A stretch of DNA of 59,308 nucleotides from NCBI GenBank assembly GCA_017415025.1, contig JAFQJH010000003.1, positions 1 to 59,308 on the forward strand. The letters are read 5' to 3'. Positions 35,629 through 45,496 of the stretch are shown here, piece after piece. Position 1 is the first letter of the stretch, and each line of letters begins with the position of its first letter. The notes beneath the pieces were generated by a model, which saw only the letters and a list, made by a program, of their open reading frames with translations, had not been told where the DNA came from and did not search any database. The position numbers and the translations under genes were made by a program. The DNA comes from Clostridia bacterium. Lineage in GTDB: Bacteria > Bacillota > Clostridia > Oscillospirales > Acutalibacteraceae.

Positions 35629-37656
35629 TCAGTTCATAACATATTCGCCCGAGAACAGGTGAGCGATTCCTTCGCGGAGATTTTTATTTTCTTCCTTTTC
35701 AAAATCGGGGTCGTCCGTAATAATTTCACGCGCAAAGCGGTTTGCTTCGTTGAGAAGTGCCGTGTCCGTCAGCATCGCAATCTTCATTTCGGGAAGTCCG
35801 TGCTGGCGCGAGCCGAAGAAATCACCCGGGCCGCGCATCTTGAGGTCCTCGTCCGCGATTTTAAAGCCGTCCGTGGTGCTCGTCATAATCTTCATCCGCT
35901 TTTTCGCGGCATTGTTCTGCGCATCCGTTATCAGAATACAGGTTGATTTGTACTGCCCTCTGCCGATACGTCCGCGGAGCTGATGAAGCTGTGAAAGACC
36001 GAAGCGCTCGGCATTTTCAATAACCATAATAACAGAATTAGGTACGTCAACACCGACCTCTATAACCGTGGTGGAAACGAGAAGCTTGATTTCGCCCGAA
36101 ACAAAACGAGCCATAACCTCTTCCTTTTCCTTGGGTTTCATCTTGCCGTGAAGAAGACCTACCGTATAGCCGCTGAAAAAGCCTCTTGCTATGTTTTCGG
36201 AATATTCCTGCGCCGCCGCAAGGTCGGTTTCACCCTCTTCAACGAGCGGACATACGATATAGCCCTGCCGTCCCTCGTCGAGGTGTTTTTTGACGTAATT
36301 GAATGCGCGGTGACGCTTCTGCGTGTCTATGGCGTAGGTTTCAATCGGCTGTCTGCCGGGAGGTAGTTCGTCAAGAATCGAAACGTCAAGGTCGCCGTAA
36401 AGCATCAGCGCGAGTGTCCTCGGAATCGGTGTTGCGGACATAACGAGTGTATGCGGTCTGTTGCCCTTACTGCTGAGTGCGCCTCTGTGCTTAACGCCGA
36501 AGCGGTGCTGCTCGTCCGTGATGACAAGACCGAGCTTGTTGAATTCGACATCATCCTGTATGAGTGCGTGCGTGCCGACGATAAGCTGTGTCTCACCGCT
36601 TTTAAGCTTCGCCTTAACCTCACGCTTTTTGGCTGCCGTAACCGAGCCCGTGAGAAGCGAAACGTTTATATCCGTGCCCTCAAAAAACTTAAGGCAGGTT
36701 TTGTAATGCTGCTGTGCGAGAATTTCCGTCGGAGCCATAAACGCGCATTGATATCCGTTCTTTACTACTGTATAAATCAGCGCCGCGGCAACCGCCGTCT
36801 TACCCGAGCCGACGTCACCCTGAAGCAGTCTGTTCATCGTGTATTGCGATGTCATTTGTCCGATGCTCTCTCTGACTGCACGGCTCTGCGCACCTGTCAG
36901 CGTAAAGGGGAGAGATGCGAGAAATTCGTCCGTGAAGTCCTTTTCGACCGTTACGGGAGTACTCTCCTTGCGGTTACCCTTGAGCTTCATCAGACCGAGC
37001 TGAAAAATGAAAAGCTCTTCGAAAATTAGTCTGCGCCTTGCCTCGGCAACCATATCCTCATTCGTGGGAAAATGAAGCTCGTAAATCGCTCGGTTTACCT
37101 CCATAAGGCAGAGCTTATCGCGCAGAGATTGCGGAATATAGTCAGTAAAATAGTCTTTTCTTATCTCGTAAGCCTGACGCACGAGCTTTTCGATTGCCTT
37201 CGAGTTTATGCCTGCACTCTGATGATAAATGGGGCGTATACGAAGTCCGTTTTCGACGGGAGAAATCATCGGCGACGTCATTTCGCGTCTGCGTAAATTA
37301 CCTCCTACCTTACCGTAGAAAAGATATTCTCCGCCTGCTTCAAGGCTTTCAGCCGCATATTTGTTGTTGAATATCGTAATATCCATCAGCGCTTCGCCGT
37401 CAGTTGCAACGGTTTTGTAAATTGTCATACCCTTGCGCACCTTTGCGCCCCTGGGCTTGTGGTTGACTACTGCTCTGATACAGCAATTCGCATCAAACGG
37501 CGCACCTGTAATTGACGTCGTCTTGCTCCAATCCATATAGTCACGGGGATAAAAGCGCAAAAGGTCACCGACGGTGAAAATATCGAGCTTGTTGAGTATC
37601 TTCGCTCTTTTTTCACCGACACCCTTAAGATATTGAATATTGGTGTTGATATCCAT
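35629..37656 (-). CDS. recG: ATP-dependent DNA helicase RecG
   Basis: A 675-residue superfamily 2 helicase that remodels stalled replication forks and recombination intermediates. The N-terminal wedge/OB region includes LLRFYPRDYMDWS. Helicase motifs are GDVGSGKTAVAAAL (Walker A), TDEQHRFGV (DEQH box), MSATPIPRTLAL, and the C-terminal TTVIEVGVDVPN and QLRGRIGRG. Length is typical. Its ATG overlaps the stop of the upstream lipoprotein gene (TAATG), showing translational coupling to an apparently unrelated gene. Confidence 0.97.
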   Translation of the reverse strand: MDINTNIQYLKGVGEKRAKILNKLDIFTVGDLLRFYPRDYMDWSKTTSITGAPFDANCCIRAVVNHKPRGAKVRKGMTIYKTVATDGEALMDITIFNNKYAAESLEAGGEYLFYGKVGGNLRRREMTSPMISPVENGLRIRPIYHQSAGINSKAIEKLVRQAYEIRKDYFTDYIPQSLRDKLCLMEVNRAIYELHFPTNEDMVAEARRRLIFEELFIFQLGLMKLKGNRKESTPVTVEKDFTDEFLASLPFTLTGAQSRAVRESIGQMTSQYTMNRLLQGDVGSGKTAVAAALIYTVVKNGYQCAFMAPTEILAQQHYKTCLKFFEGTDINVSLLTGSVTAAKKREVKAKLKSGETQLIVGTHALIQDDVEFNKLGLVITDEQHRFGVKHRGALSSKGNRPHTLVMSATPIPRTLALMLYGDLDVSILDELPPGRQPIETYAIDTQKRHRAFNYVKKHLDEGRQGYIVCPLVEEGETDLAAAQEYSENIARGFFSGYTVGLLHGKMKPKEKEEVMARFVSGEIKLLVSTTVIEVGVDVPNSVIMVIENAERFGLSQLHQLRGRIGRGQYKSTCILITDAQNNAAKKRMKIMTSTTDGFKIADEDLKMRGPGDFFGSRQHGLPEMKIAMLTDTALLNEANRFAREIITDDPDFEKEENKNLREGIAHLFSGEYVMN

Positions 37657-39221
37657 TATTCAACCGTCCATTCGTTGATATTGAAGAAATAGTCGCTGAT
37701 GATTGTTGAGGTTTTGGTTTTGATTTTTTCGTTTCTTACGGTAAGTCCCTTGCGGTATGCGAGGGGGATAAACGGCAGGTCATCGGCAAAGGTGTCGAGG
37801 AATTCCTGCATCGTGATGTCACTTTCTTCAAAGCTGTTATATTTAACAGCCGTTGCACATTCGGAATCAATACCGTAACCGAGTGCACCGTCCTCTGAGA
37901 AAAACACGCTAAGGTCAAAGCTGTTGGTAAGCTTTGCTTCGCCGATGTAAAGGTCGTAAGCACCCGATTCAACAGCATCGATATATCTTGAATAGCTGAG
38001 CTCCTTGAGCACAACGCGGATGTCAGCCTTGGCGAGTGCCTGCTGAATATTTCTTGCCATCGCGAGCTTGAAGCTGTTGTCCTTGTTGACAAGAAGCCGA
38101 AGCTCAAGCTTGCCTTGGTTTGAAGAGGAATATCTTATTCCGATTTCGCTGACAATGTCAAAGCCTGCCTCTTCAAGAAGACCGACAGCGGCATTTTTAT
38201 CGAATTTCATCGGCGGAAGAGTACAGCCGTCCAGTGCATAAAAAGACGGATTGAACGGGGTTGATGTCGCAACGCCGAAGCCTGCAAAGGAAACGGAGGC
38301 AAGGTCGTTTCTGTTTATAAGAAGCGCGATTGCACGGCGCACCTTGCTTTCCTGCAGAACTCTAGTGTTGGCATTGATGCCGAGGTATGTCAGGTTTGTT
38401 GTTTCATAAGTACCGCTTTCGCCCGAAAATCTTTTGTAAATACCGTCGGAAAAGCTTTCTGTATAAAAATCAATTTCGCCAAGCGAGAAAAGATTGGGGA
38501 TTGAAGAAACCTCGGTAATATCCTTAAGACCGATGATGTTATATTTCGGGTGATAGCCTCCGAGCCGTGCTTTGTTGACGTGCAGAGCTTTGCCTGATTT
38601 ATCGTCCTTGATAAAGTAGCGTCCGCTGCCTGACGGAAGCTCGGCTGAATAGCTGTCCGAGCTGTCGGAATCCTTGTCGCTGTCACTTTTTATAATAGGG
38701 AAAATCAGATTTGCCGTTTCGTAGGGGTTGGCATCTCTCAATGTGAAAACAACACTTCCGATACCGTTTACCTGCGCATCTGTGATGTTTTTAAGATATG
38801 CCGAATAATAATTATTGCCCTTTGCGAGCACGAAGGAATAAACAACGTCAGCGGGAGAAAGAGTACTGCCGTCCGAAAATTTAACGTCGCTTTTAAGTGT
38901 GACTGTCAGCGTGTTTTCTGTAAGAATATAGCTGTTTGCGATAACGCTCTCAACCTTGAAATCATTGTTGACACTGAAAAGTGAATCGTAGATAAGTGTC
39001 ATAATATTTCTGTTTGTTTCAGATTCGCATTTGTAAGGATTAAGAGAATCCGTGCGAAGATAGGGGAGAGTGTATCCGACTTCGTCAATGCCCGGGTCGG
39101 GCTCGGGATTCTGTATCTCATTTATTGTATCCTTCACCTTGTCCGTTACGTTACAGCCCGAAAAGCAGGTGATAAGCATCATAACGCACAAAATGCAGGC
39201 AAGTATTCTTTTTAAAGTCAT
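37656..39221 (-). CDS. Peptide-type ABC substrate-binding lipoprotein (SBP_bac_5)
   Basis: A 521-residue lipoprotein with lipobox CFSGC (C23). The mature protein resembles family 5 solute-binding proteins: a SDGSTLSPADVVYSFVLAK-type opening, VRRAIALLINRNDLASVSF, and a LELRLLVNKDNSFKLAMARN-like segment before the C-terminal lobe. Oligopeptides or nickel complexes are the usual ligands, but none can be chosen here. There are no permease or ATPase genes nearby. It is the first of a two-gene overlap with recG and lies 13 bp after ymdB in the same direction. Confidence 0.85.
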   Translation of the reverse strand: MTLKRILACILCVMMLITCFSGCNVTDKVKDTINEIQNPEPDPGIDEVGYTLPYLRTDSLNPYKCESETNRNIMTLIYDSLFSVNNDFKVESVIANSYILTENTLTVTLKSDVKFSDGSTLSPADVVYSFVLAKGNNYYSAYLKNITDAQVNGIGSVVFTLRDANPYETANLIFPIIKSDSDKDSDSSDSYSAELPSGSGRYFIKDDKSGKALHVNKARLGGYHPKYNIIGLKDITEVSSIPNLFSLGEIDFYTESFSDGIYKRFSGESGTYETTNLTYLGINANTRVLQESKVRRAIALLINRNDLASVSFAGFGVATSTPFNPSFYALDGCTLPPMKFDKNAAVGLLEEAGFDIVSEIGIRYSSSNQGKLELRLLVNKDNSFKLAMARNIQQALAKADIRVVLKELSYSRYIDAVESGAYDLYIGEAKLTNSFDLSVFFSEDGALGYGIDSECATAVKYNSFEESDITMQEFLDTFADDLPFIPLAYRKGLTVRNEKIKTKTSTIISDYFFNINEWTVE

Positions 39222-39234
39222 TTTTTCACCCCGA

Positions 39235-40008
39235 TTACATTACGGAAATCGGCTCTGCGCTTGTGCAAAGCCCTGTCTTTTCGTCAATTTCAAATATACA
39301 GCCGTCAAGCTTTATGTTGCTCTCGGCGGCTTTGAATCTCGTCGGAAGTCCCGTTCTGAGTGCCTTAATAACGCACTCACTCTCAACGCCGAGAACGGAA
39401 TCGGCAGAGCCGCACATTCCGAGGTCGGTGATGTAGCCCGTGCCTCCGGGAAGAATCTGTGCATCCGCGGTCTGCACGTGAGTATGCGTACCGAAAAATA
39501 CGGAGACGCGCGAATCTGCATAAATTCCGAGTGCACGCTTTTCGCCCGTTGACTCCGCATGGAAATCAACAATTTTAATTCTGCAATCCTTGATTTCCTC
39601 GAGTGCCTTGTCAAGGGAATCAAACGGGTTTGCAAAGCTTGCATTCATATATGCTGTACCCATAAGATTGATAACTCCGATTTTATATGAGCGCATATCA
39701 ATTATACCGACACCCTTACCGGGTACACTTCGGTGCATATTGTACGGACGTATGATGTCTTCGCGTTCATCAATATAATCTTGAATTTCACTTCTGCGGA
39801 AAACGTGATTGCCCGTCGTGATAAAATCAACACCGCTTGCAAAAAGATGGTCGGCGGAGTAGGGGAGGATTCCGTTACCCGTAGCCGAATTTTCGCCGTT
39901 GGCAATACAGACATCAATGCCGTAGTGCTTTTTGATTGAAGGGAGCTTCTTACGGATAAATTCGCATCCGCCGTTGCCTACAACATCACCCAGCACAAGT
40001 AACTTCAT
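39235..40008 (-). CDS. ymdB: YmdB-family metallophosphoesterase
   Basis: A 257-residue calcineurin-like phosphoesterase of the TIGR00282/YmdB family. In Bacillus subtilis YmdB hydrolyses 2',3'-cyclic nucleotides and affects motility and biofilm choices. Metal-binding motifs are LVLGDVVGNGG, IANGENSATGNG, TTGNHVFRR, IVDFHAESTGEK and FGTHTHVQTAD. The start at 40008 has AAAGGAG 7-10 bp upstream. The longer frame to 40050 lies inside the MATE gene. It overlaps the end of the MATE gene by 23 bp. Confidence 0.93.
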   Translation of the reverse strand: MKLLVLGDVVGNGGCEFIRKKLPSIKKHYGIDVCIANGENSATGNGILPYSADHLFASGVDFITTGNHVFRRSEIQDYIDEREDIIRPYNMHRSVPGKGVGIIDMRSYKIGVINLMGTAYMNASFANPFDSLDKALEEIKDCRIKIVDFHAESTGEKRALGIYADSRVSVFFGTHTHVQTADAQILPGGTGYITDLGMCGSADSVLGVESECVIKALRTGLPTRFKAAESNIKLDGCIFEIDEKTGLCTSAEPISVM

Positions 40009-41362
40009 TTTCTTTACTCCTTTTAATAATTTTTCTGAAGGTAACAGCATACATAACCAGAAGAACTGCGCCCGTCACAGCCCAAGACACAGGGTATGAA
40101 AGGTAAAGCACCTCCATTGAACGGTATGCCTGAAAAACCGTATAAACCCACAAAATTCGCAGTCCGCATACACCTGCCATAGTTACGATCATCGGCGTTA
40201 CGGATTTTCCGAGTCCGCGCATCTGTCCTGTTGTAACGTCAAGTAAGCTGTTGAGAACGTATGTTACAGCAAAAAGCTTCATTCTGATAAGACCCATTTC
40301 GATAACGGCAGGGTCTGTTGAAAATACGCCGAGCACCTGCGTACCGAAGGTCAGCAGGAATGCACAGCATATAGCTGCGATAACCACCGTAAAGCCTACG
40401 CAGTTAAAGTATATGCGGCGGATTCTCTTTATCTGTCCTGCACCGTAGTTCTGCGAGGTAAATGTAGTCGCCGTCTGAGAAACGGAGTTGCAGCAGATGT
40501 GGATAATACTATCGATATTGCTTGATGCCGTATTACCTGCAATCGCGGCGGCACCGAAGCTGTTGATTGATGATTGGATAATAACGTTTGAAAGGGAGAA
40601 AAGCGAGCCCTGAATACCCATCGGCACACCGATTTTTATAATGTCGATAAGCTCTTCCTTATAAAAACGAAGCTTTCTGACAGAAAGGTGTATAACGCTG
40701 TTTGCGTTAATGAGAATGTAAATAACAAGCACGGCCGATACAAACTGAGAAATTATGGTCGCAAGAGCAACGCCTGCAACATTCATTTTAAAAATTATAA
40801 CAAAAATAAGGTTCAGCACAACGTTTATGATGCCTGAAAAGGTGAGAATATAAAGCGGTCGCTTGCTGTCGCCTGTTGCGCGAAGCATTGCCGCGCCGAA
40901 GTTATAAAGCATACTTGCGGGTGTACCGAGGAAGAAAATCTGCAGATACGTTACGGAAAACGGAAAAACATCGTCGGGGATATCCATAGCTTGGAGTGCA
41001 AAGGGGGAGAGTAGAACTCCGACAGCCGCGATAAAAATACCGCTGATAACTGCAAGGAGCATTGAAGTATGTACCGTGCGGTGAACACTTGCACCGTTGC
41101 CTGCACCGATATGCTTTGCCGCAACAACACCCGAGCCTGTTGCAAGGCCGAGGAAAATGTTGAGTGAAAGGTGAACAAGACTCGATGTCGCACCGACGGC
41201 GGCAAGGGAAAGACTTCCCGCAAATCTGCCGACAACCATAACGTCGGCGGCGTTATAAACAATCTGAAGAAGACCTGTCAGCATCAGCGGAATTGTAAAG
41301 CTGATAATCTTCGGCAAAAGCGCGCCTGTTGTCATATCAATACTGTATCTGTTCTTTGCCAT
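39986..41362 (-). CDS. MATE family efflux transporter
   Basis: A 458-residue membrane protein with about twelve hydrophobic helices, matching the Na+/H+-coupled multidrug and toxic compound extrusion family (NorM/DinF-like). Family-like segments are LPKIISFTIPLMLTGLLQIV, ADVMVVGRFAGSLSLAAVG and GLATGSGVVAAKHIGAGN, with FINSFGAAAIAGNT-like sequence in the second half. The ATG at 41362 has AAAGGA upstream. An in-frame TTG seven codons earlier overlaps that site. The substrate is unknown. Its 3' end overlaps ymdB, so the MATE-ymdB-lipoprotein-recG genes may form one minus-strand unit. Confidence 0.92.
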   Translation of the reverse strand: MAKNRYSIDMTTGALLPKIISFTIPLMLTGLLQIVYNAADVMVVGRFAGSLSLAAVGATSSLVHLSLNIFLGLATGSGVVAAKHIGAGNGASVHRTVHTSMLLAVISGIFIAAVGVLLSPFALQAMDIPDDVFPFSVTYLQIFFLGTPASMLYNFGAAMLRATGDSKRPLYILTFSGIINVVLNLIFVIIFKMNVAGVALATIISQFVSAVLVIYILINANSVIHLSVRKLRFYKEELIDIIKIGVPMGIQGSLFSLSNVIIQSSINSFGAAAIAGNTASSNIDSIIHICCNSVSQTATTFTSQNYGAGQIKRIRRIYFNCVGFTVVIAAICCAFLLTFGTQVLGVFSTDPAVIEMGLIRMKLFAVTYVLNSLLDVTTGQMRGLGKSVTPMIVTMAGVCGLRILWVYTVFQAYRSMEVLYLSYPVSWAVTGAVLLVMYAVTFRKIIKRSKENEVTCAG

Positions 41363-41444
41363 AGTATTTGTTCCTTTCGCCAAACTTATCTAAATTACAT
41401 TATATCAAAATCCTTTTCAAATGTACAGAAAAATCAAATAAATG

Positions 41445-41473
41445 TTGACATATAATGATAAAAATATTAAAAT
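41445..41473 (+). promoter_or_regulatory. Promoter of the Big_2 protein gene
   Basis: TTGACA (41445-41450), 17-bp spacer, TAAAAT (41468-41473), 34 bp before the ATG. Confidence 0.7.
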
Positions 41474-41507
41474 TATAGGGCAAAAAATATTTAAAGGAGT
41501 ATGTCTG

Positions 41508-42278
41508 ATGCGTACTGTAAAAAAACTTCTGGCAACCGTGCTTGCCGTACTTACAATTTTTTCTGTTTGTGTCTTTTCGGCTTCGGCTGTTTCCGCTCCC
41601 GAATTCAAGGTAACTCTTGTTTCCGAGACTGCAACAACAGCAACTATCCGTTTCAGCCTCGTTAAGGGCTCGTTCAATTCCTTGGATGCGACTTTCTCAA
41701 AGTCCTCCGACCTTACCGAGTGCACTGCAATCACTCCGACAACAGCGTTCAGCAAGGTTGCAACAGCAACCACAAACAGCAAAACGGGAATGATTTCCTG
41801 TATCGCAATTTCCTCAGTCAAAGCACCGATGGACGTTTGTGAGCTCACCTTTAAAAAGAAGAGCTCCGCTTCCGTAGATGAAAGAGATTTCGGTGTTGTT
41901 GTTACAAGCTGTTCAGTCACCGTCAATTCAGGTGTCAGCGGTGCCGATAATGTTGAGGTCGGCGATGACGTAACCGTAAAAATTGATTTCGGCTCATTTA
42001 ATCTGAATCAGGATTCAATTCAGATGAACTACAAGCAGACGGTTAAGGTTGACTACACTACGAATTATAAGGCAGAGGACCTTACCTGGACTTCTTCTAA
42101 CGAGAAGGTTGCAACCGTTGACGAGGACGGCAACGTTTATGCATCAGGCAAGGGTAATGCTACAATCACGGTAAAAAGTGCTGACGGTAAGGTAAACGAA
42201 ACTGTCAACGTCACTGTTTCCTACACGGTTCTTCAGTGGATTATAATTATCGTTCTCTTCGGTTGGATTTGGTACTAA
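41508..42278 (+). CDS. Exported Big_2 protein with possible cohesin-like domain and hydrophobic tail
   Basis: A 256-residue protein. The signal peptide (MRTVKKLLATVLAVLTIFSV) is cleaved near ASAVSA. Residues ~28-145 form a beta-rich domain (FKVTLVSETATTATIRFSL to VCELTFKK) that resembles cohesin-type sandwiches, but only weakly. A bacterial Ig-like group 2 domain follows (LTWTSSNEKVATVDEDG, GKGNATITVKS). The protein ends with VLQWIIIIVLFGWIWY, a hydrophobic C-terminus without a positive tail. The ATG at 41508 has AAAGGAG upstream. An in-frame start at 41442 crosses the promoter. A membrane-tethered surface role is inferred. Confidence 0.68.
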   Translation: MRTVKKLLATVLAVLTIFSVCVFSASAVSAPEFKVTLVSETATTATIRFSLVKGSFNSLDATFSKSSDLTECTAITPTTAFSKVATATTNSKTGMISCIAISSVKAPMDVCELTFKKKSSASVDERDFGVVVTSCSVTVNSGVSGADNVEVGDDVTVKIDFGSFNLNQDSIQMNYKQTVKVDYTTNYKAEDLTWTSSNEKVATVDEDGNVYASGKGNATITVKSADGKVNETVNVTVSYTVLQWIIIIVLFGWIWY

Positions 42279-42283
42279 AATCG

Positions 42284-42315
42284 ACGGACTTTCGAAAGAA
42301 AGTCCGTTATTTTTT
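42284..42315 (+). terminator. Terminator of the Big_2 protein gene
   Basis: Stem ACGGACTTT/AAAGTCCGT (42284-42292 with 42299-42307) followed by TATTTTTTA, just after the stop. Confidence 0.85.
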
Positions 42316-42326
42316 ATGTATATTTA

Positions 42327-42355
42327 TTGACAAAAAAATCGTATTTTTATACAAT
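42327..42355 (+). promoter_or_regulatory. Promoter of the alpha-mannosidase gene
   Basis: TTGACA (42327-42332), 17-bp spacer, TACAAT (42350-42355). Confidence 0.78.
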
Positions 42356-42391
42356 TAAATAAATGCTTTAAAGCGCAAAAGGAGGGTCTTT

Positions 42392-45300
42392 ATGCAGACA
42401 ACAATGGCATCAATTATGGGCAACCTTATTAAACACGTTGAACGTAAGATTATTATGGAATCTCTGCCTATTACCGAGTGGGAAAGCTATACAGGCTGGC
42501 ACCATAAGGCAGGCGAGTTTACTTATGACGATATGCCCCGACAGATTATGAAAATAGGAGACCGCTGGAGTGTCGGCTATGACGGCACACGTTGGTTCAA
42601 GGCGACAGTTACCGTTCCCGAATCAATGGACGGTAAAAAGCTCTATCTTTATGCAGGCTTCGGCGGCGAGGCACTTGTCCGCATCAACGGCAGGATTGTC
42701 GGCGCATTTTCCGATGAAGCGGGCTGGCAGGACAGAACGGTAGTTATTGTTGAAGATAACAAGGCGGGCGACGTGCTCAATATTGAGCTTGAGGCAACCG
42801 TCAACTGCGGATGCTTCTGTGACGAGGCTATGGCAGGCGCAAAGGACCATACGTACACAATGAAATTTGCGCATCTTTCTGCTATCAATCTCGAAACGCA
42901 GAAATATTGGTATGATATAAAGTCAGCGTATGACAGCCTTGAGCAGATTGATAACAAGGTTATCTACGATATGGTCTACAAAGCAATCGACGAGTCACTG
43001 CACGTGCTTGATTTCGACTTTGACGACGAAACCTTCTACAAGAGCGTGCCTGCCGCAAATGAGCTTCTTATAAAGATGCTTTCCGAAATTCCCGATGCAA
43101 AGCAGGGAACGCTTCATATGCTCGGCCATTCGCACCTTGACGTTGCGTGGCTGTGGACAACACGCGAGCTTGTCAGAAAAACTGCAAGAACCTTCTCTAA
43201 CAACCTTGCAATGATGCGCGAATATCCCGACTTTAAGTTCACGCAGAGTCAGGCTATCGTTTACGATTATATGAAAAAATACTATCCCGAAATCTTTGAG
43301 CAGGTCAAGCAGGCTGTCAAGGACGGAAAATGGGAAATCGTCGGTAACACCTGGTGCGAGGCTGATACAAACCTTGCGAGCGGTGAGTCGCTTGTCCGTC
43401 AGCTTCTCTACGGACGCGAGTATTTCCTCAAGGAGTTCGGTGTTTCATCAGATACATATTGGCTTCCCGACTGCTTCGGCTTCACGTGGGCACTTCCGCA
43501 GGTTATCAAGCGTTCGGGTATGAAGTATTTTTATACTGCAAAGCTTTATTTCAACGCAACTCACAAGTTCCCGTATTCCGTATTCAATTGGCGTTCACAT
43601 TCGGGTGATGAGGTTATTGCCTGCGTTCAGCAGCAGCACTATCAGGGCGAATGCGATGCCCATTATATCAAGGATAATTGGGAGCGCACGAATCAGAAGA
43701 ATATTACAGGCAAATCTGTCGGTACCTTTGGCTACGGTGACGGCGGCGGCGGTGTAACAATCGGTCAGATTGAACGCTCAAAGCGTTATGAGAATATGCC
43801 GGGTATGCCGAGCGCAAAGAACACCTTTGTTGCAGATTTCTTCAACGGCACGGAGGAACACAGGGACGAGCTTCCGACCTTCAATGATGAGCTCGTTTAC
43901 GAAAACCACCGCGGCACCTTTACAAGTCAGGCATTCATTAAAAAGAACAACCGCCGCGGCGAGTTCCTTTTCAGAAATGCAGAGTTTGTAAACGTTCTTT
44001 CACAGAAGCTTCTCGGAGATGAATATCCCAAGGATAAAATGGAAGAGGGCTGGAAGCTTCTTCTTACCAATCAGTTCCACGATATCCTCCCGGGTACTTC
44101 AATCCACGAGGCTATGGAAATGACCCGTGAGGAGTACGTTCAGATGAACGAAATCGGCAACGGACTTCTTTCAACAGCGGTTGAGCATCTTAACAAGAAC
44201 ATCAACGTAACAACTGACGGCATTATCGTCTGGAACTTCAACTCAATGCCGATAACGGGCACGGTCAGCGTTGAAATGAATCTTGAAAATGCAAAAATCG
44301 TTGATGAAAACGGAAACGATTGCCGCTTCGTCAAGGATGGCAATAAGGTAATGTTCATCGCAAAGGATGTCCCGCAGATGGGCTTCCGTGTTTATAAAAT
44401 CGAAAAAGGCGAGAACACATTTGACAAGGTTACAGCAACCGCAACTCTTCTTGAAAACGCAAAGCTCAAGGTAGTTCTTGATGAAAATGCGGAGCTTGCA
44501 AGCGTCTATGATAAGATAAATGACCGCGAGGTTCTCACAGACAAGGGTAATGCTCTTACAATCTTCCAGGATAAGCCTATCCACGAAAGCGCATGGAATC
44601 TCGAGCTTAACTATCAGAAAAAGCGCTGGGACCTTAAAAAGGCAGATAAGATTGAGGTTGTCTGTGCGGACGAGGTCAAGGGCGTTGTAAGAGTTACACG
44701 AAGCTTCAATAAATCAACAATCACTCAGGATATCATTCTCTACGCAGATGCCGACTATATCGACTTTGATACAAAGGTCGATTGGTATGAGACTGAAAAG
44801 GTGCTCAAGGCAGCATTCCCTGTCAGCGTAATCAATACTCACGCAACATACGAAATCGCGCACGGCTCAATTGACCGTCCGACCCATTGGAATTACAGCA
44901 CGGACCTTGTGCGCTTTGAGGTCTGCGGACATAAGTGGGCTGACCTTTCCGAGGGTGACTACGGTGTCAGCATCATAAACGATTGCAAATACGGCTATGA
45001 TATAAAGGACAGCCTTATGCGTATCACTCTTATGCGCGCACCTATCTGTCCCGACCCTGTGGGTGACAAGGGTGTCAGCACCTTTGTTTACCGTCTCTAT
45101 CCGCACGCAGGCAATTGGTCACAGGCAGATACTGTCAAGTATGCATTCGAGCTCAATCAGCCTCTCAAGGGCTTCAGCACGGCGGCACAGAACGGCACAC
45201 TCGGCACAGAAAAATCCTTCATTGAGGTCAGCCGAAGAAACATCGCTGTTGATGCAGTCAAGCCCGCACAGGACGGCAACGGAATTATTCTCCGTATGTA

Positions 45301-45475
45301 CGAGGCAGGCAAGTCAAGAGGTAAGGTCAAGGTGAAATTAAATCTTGCTGAAGTTAAGAAGGTTATCGAATGTAACCTTATGGAGGTTGACGAAGCCGAG
45401 CTCGAGTTCAGTAACAACGAGTTCGAGTTTGACATCACACCCAACCAGGTAAGAACATTCAGAGTTATTGTATAA
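42392..45475 (+). CDS. GH38 alpha-mannosidase
   Basis: A 1027-residue glycoside hydrolase of family 38, which removes alpha-mannose from N-glycans or related oligosaccharides. A jelly-roll N-terminal domain precedes the catalytic core. Core motifs are GHSHLDVAWLWTTRE (zinc-binding His and Asp near residue 250), GNTWCEADTNLASGESLVRQ and YWLPDCFGFTWALPQ, whose aspartate near residue 360 is the expected nucleophile. NQFHDILPGTSIHEA is also diagnostic. C-terminal beta domains follow. There is no signal peptide, so it is cytoplasmic and acts on imported oligosaccharides. GGAGGG precedes the ATG. The nearby GPH symporters could supply substrate. Confidence 0.94.
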   Translation: MQTTMASIMGNLIKHVERKIIMESLPITEWESYTGWHHKAGEFTYDDMPRQIMKIGDRWSVGYDGTRWFKATVTVPESMDGKKLYLYAGFGGEALVRINGRIVGAFSDEAGWQDRTVVIVEDNKAGDVLNIELEATVNCGCFCDEAMAGAKDHTYTMKFAHLSAINLETQKYWYDIKSAYDSLEQIDNKVIYDMVYKAIDESLHVLDFDFDDETFYKSVPAANELLIKMLSEIPDAKQGTLHMLGHSHLDVAWLWTTRELVRKTARTFSNNLAMMREYPDFKFTQSQAIVYDYMKKYYPEIFEQVKQAVKDGKWEIVGNTWCEADTNLASGESLVRQLLYGREYFLKEFGVSSDTYWLPDCFGFTWALPQVIKRSGMKYFYTAKLYFNATHKFPYSVFNWRSHSGDEVIACVQQQHYQGECDAHYIKDNWERTNQKNITGKSVGTFGYGDGGGGVTIGQIERSKRYENMPGMPSAKNTFVADFFNGTEEHRDELPTFNDELVYENHRGTFTSQAFIKKNNRRGEFLFRNAEFVNVLSQKLLGDEYPKDKMEEGWKLLLTNQFHDILPGTSIHEAMEMTREEYVQMNEIGNGLLSTAVEHLNKNINVTTDGIIVWNFNSMPITGTVSVEMNLENAKIVDENGNDCRFVKDGNKVMFIAKDVPQMGFRVYKIEKGENTFDKVTATATLLENAKLKVVLDENAELASVYDKINDREVLTDKGNALTIFQDKPIHESAWNLELNYQKKRWDLKKADKIEVVCADEVKGVVRVTRSFNKSTITQDIILYADADYIDFDTKVDWYETEKVLKAAFPVSVINTHATYEIAHGSIDRPTHWNYSTDLVRFEVCGHKWADLSEGDYGVSIINDCKYGYDIKDSLMRITLMRAPICPDPVGDKGVSTFVYRLYPHAGNWSQADTVKYAFELNQPLKGFSTAAQNGTLGTEKSFIEVSRRNIAVDAVKPAQDGNGIILRMYEAGKSRGKVKVKLNLAEVKKVIECNLMEVDEAELEFSNNEFEFDITPNQVRTFRVIV

Positions 45476-45496
45476 ATAAAATCGGGGGTGATTTTT

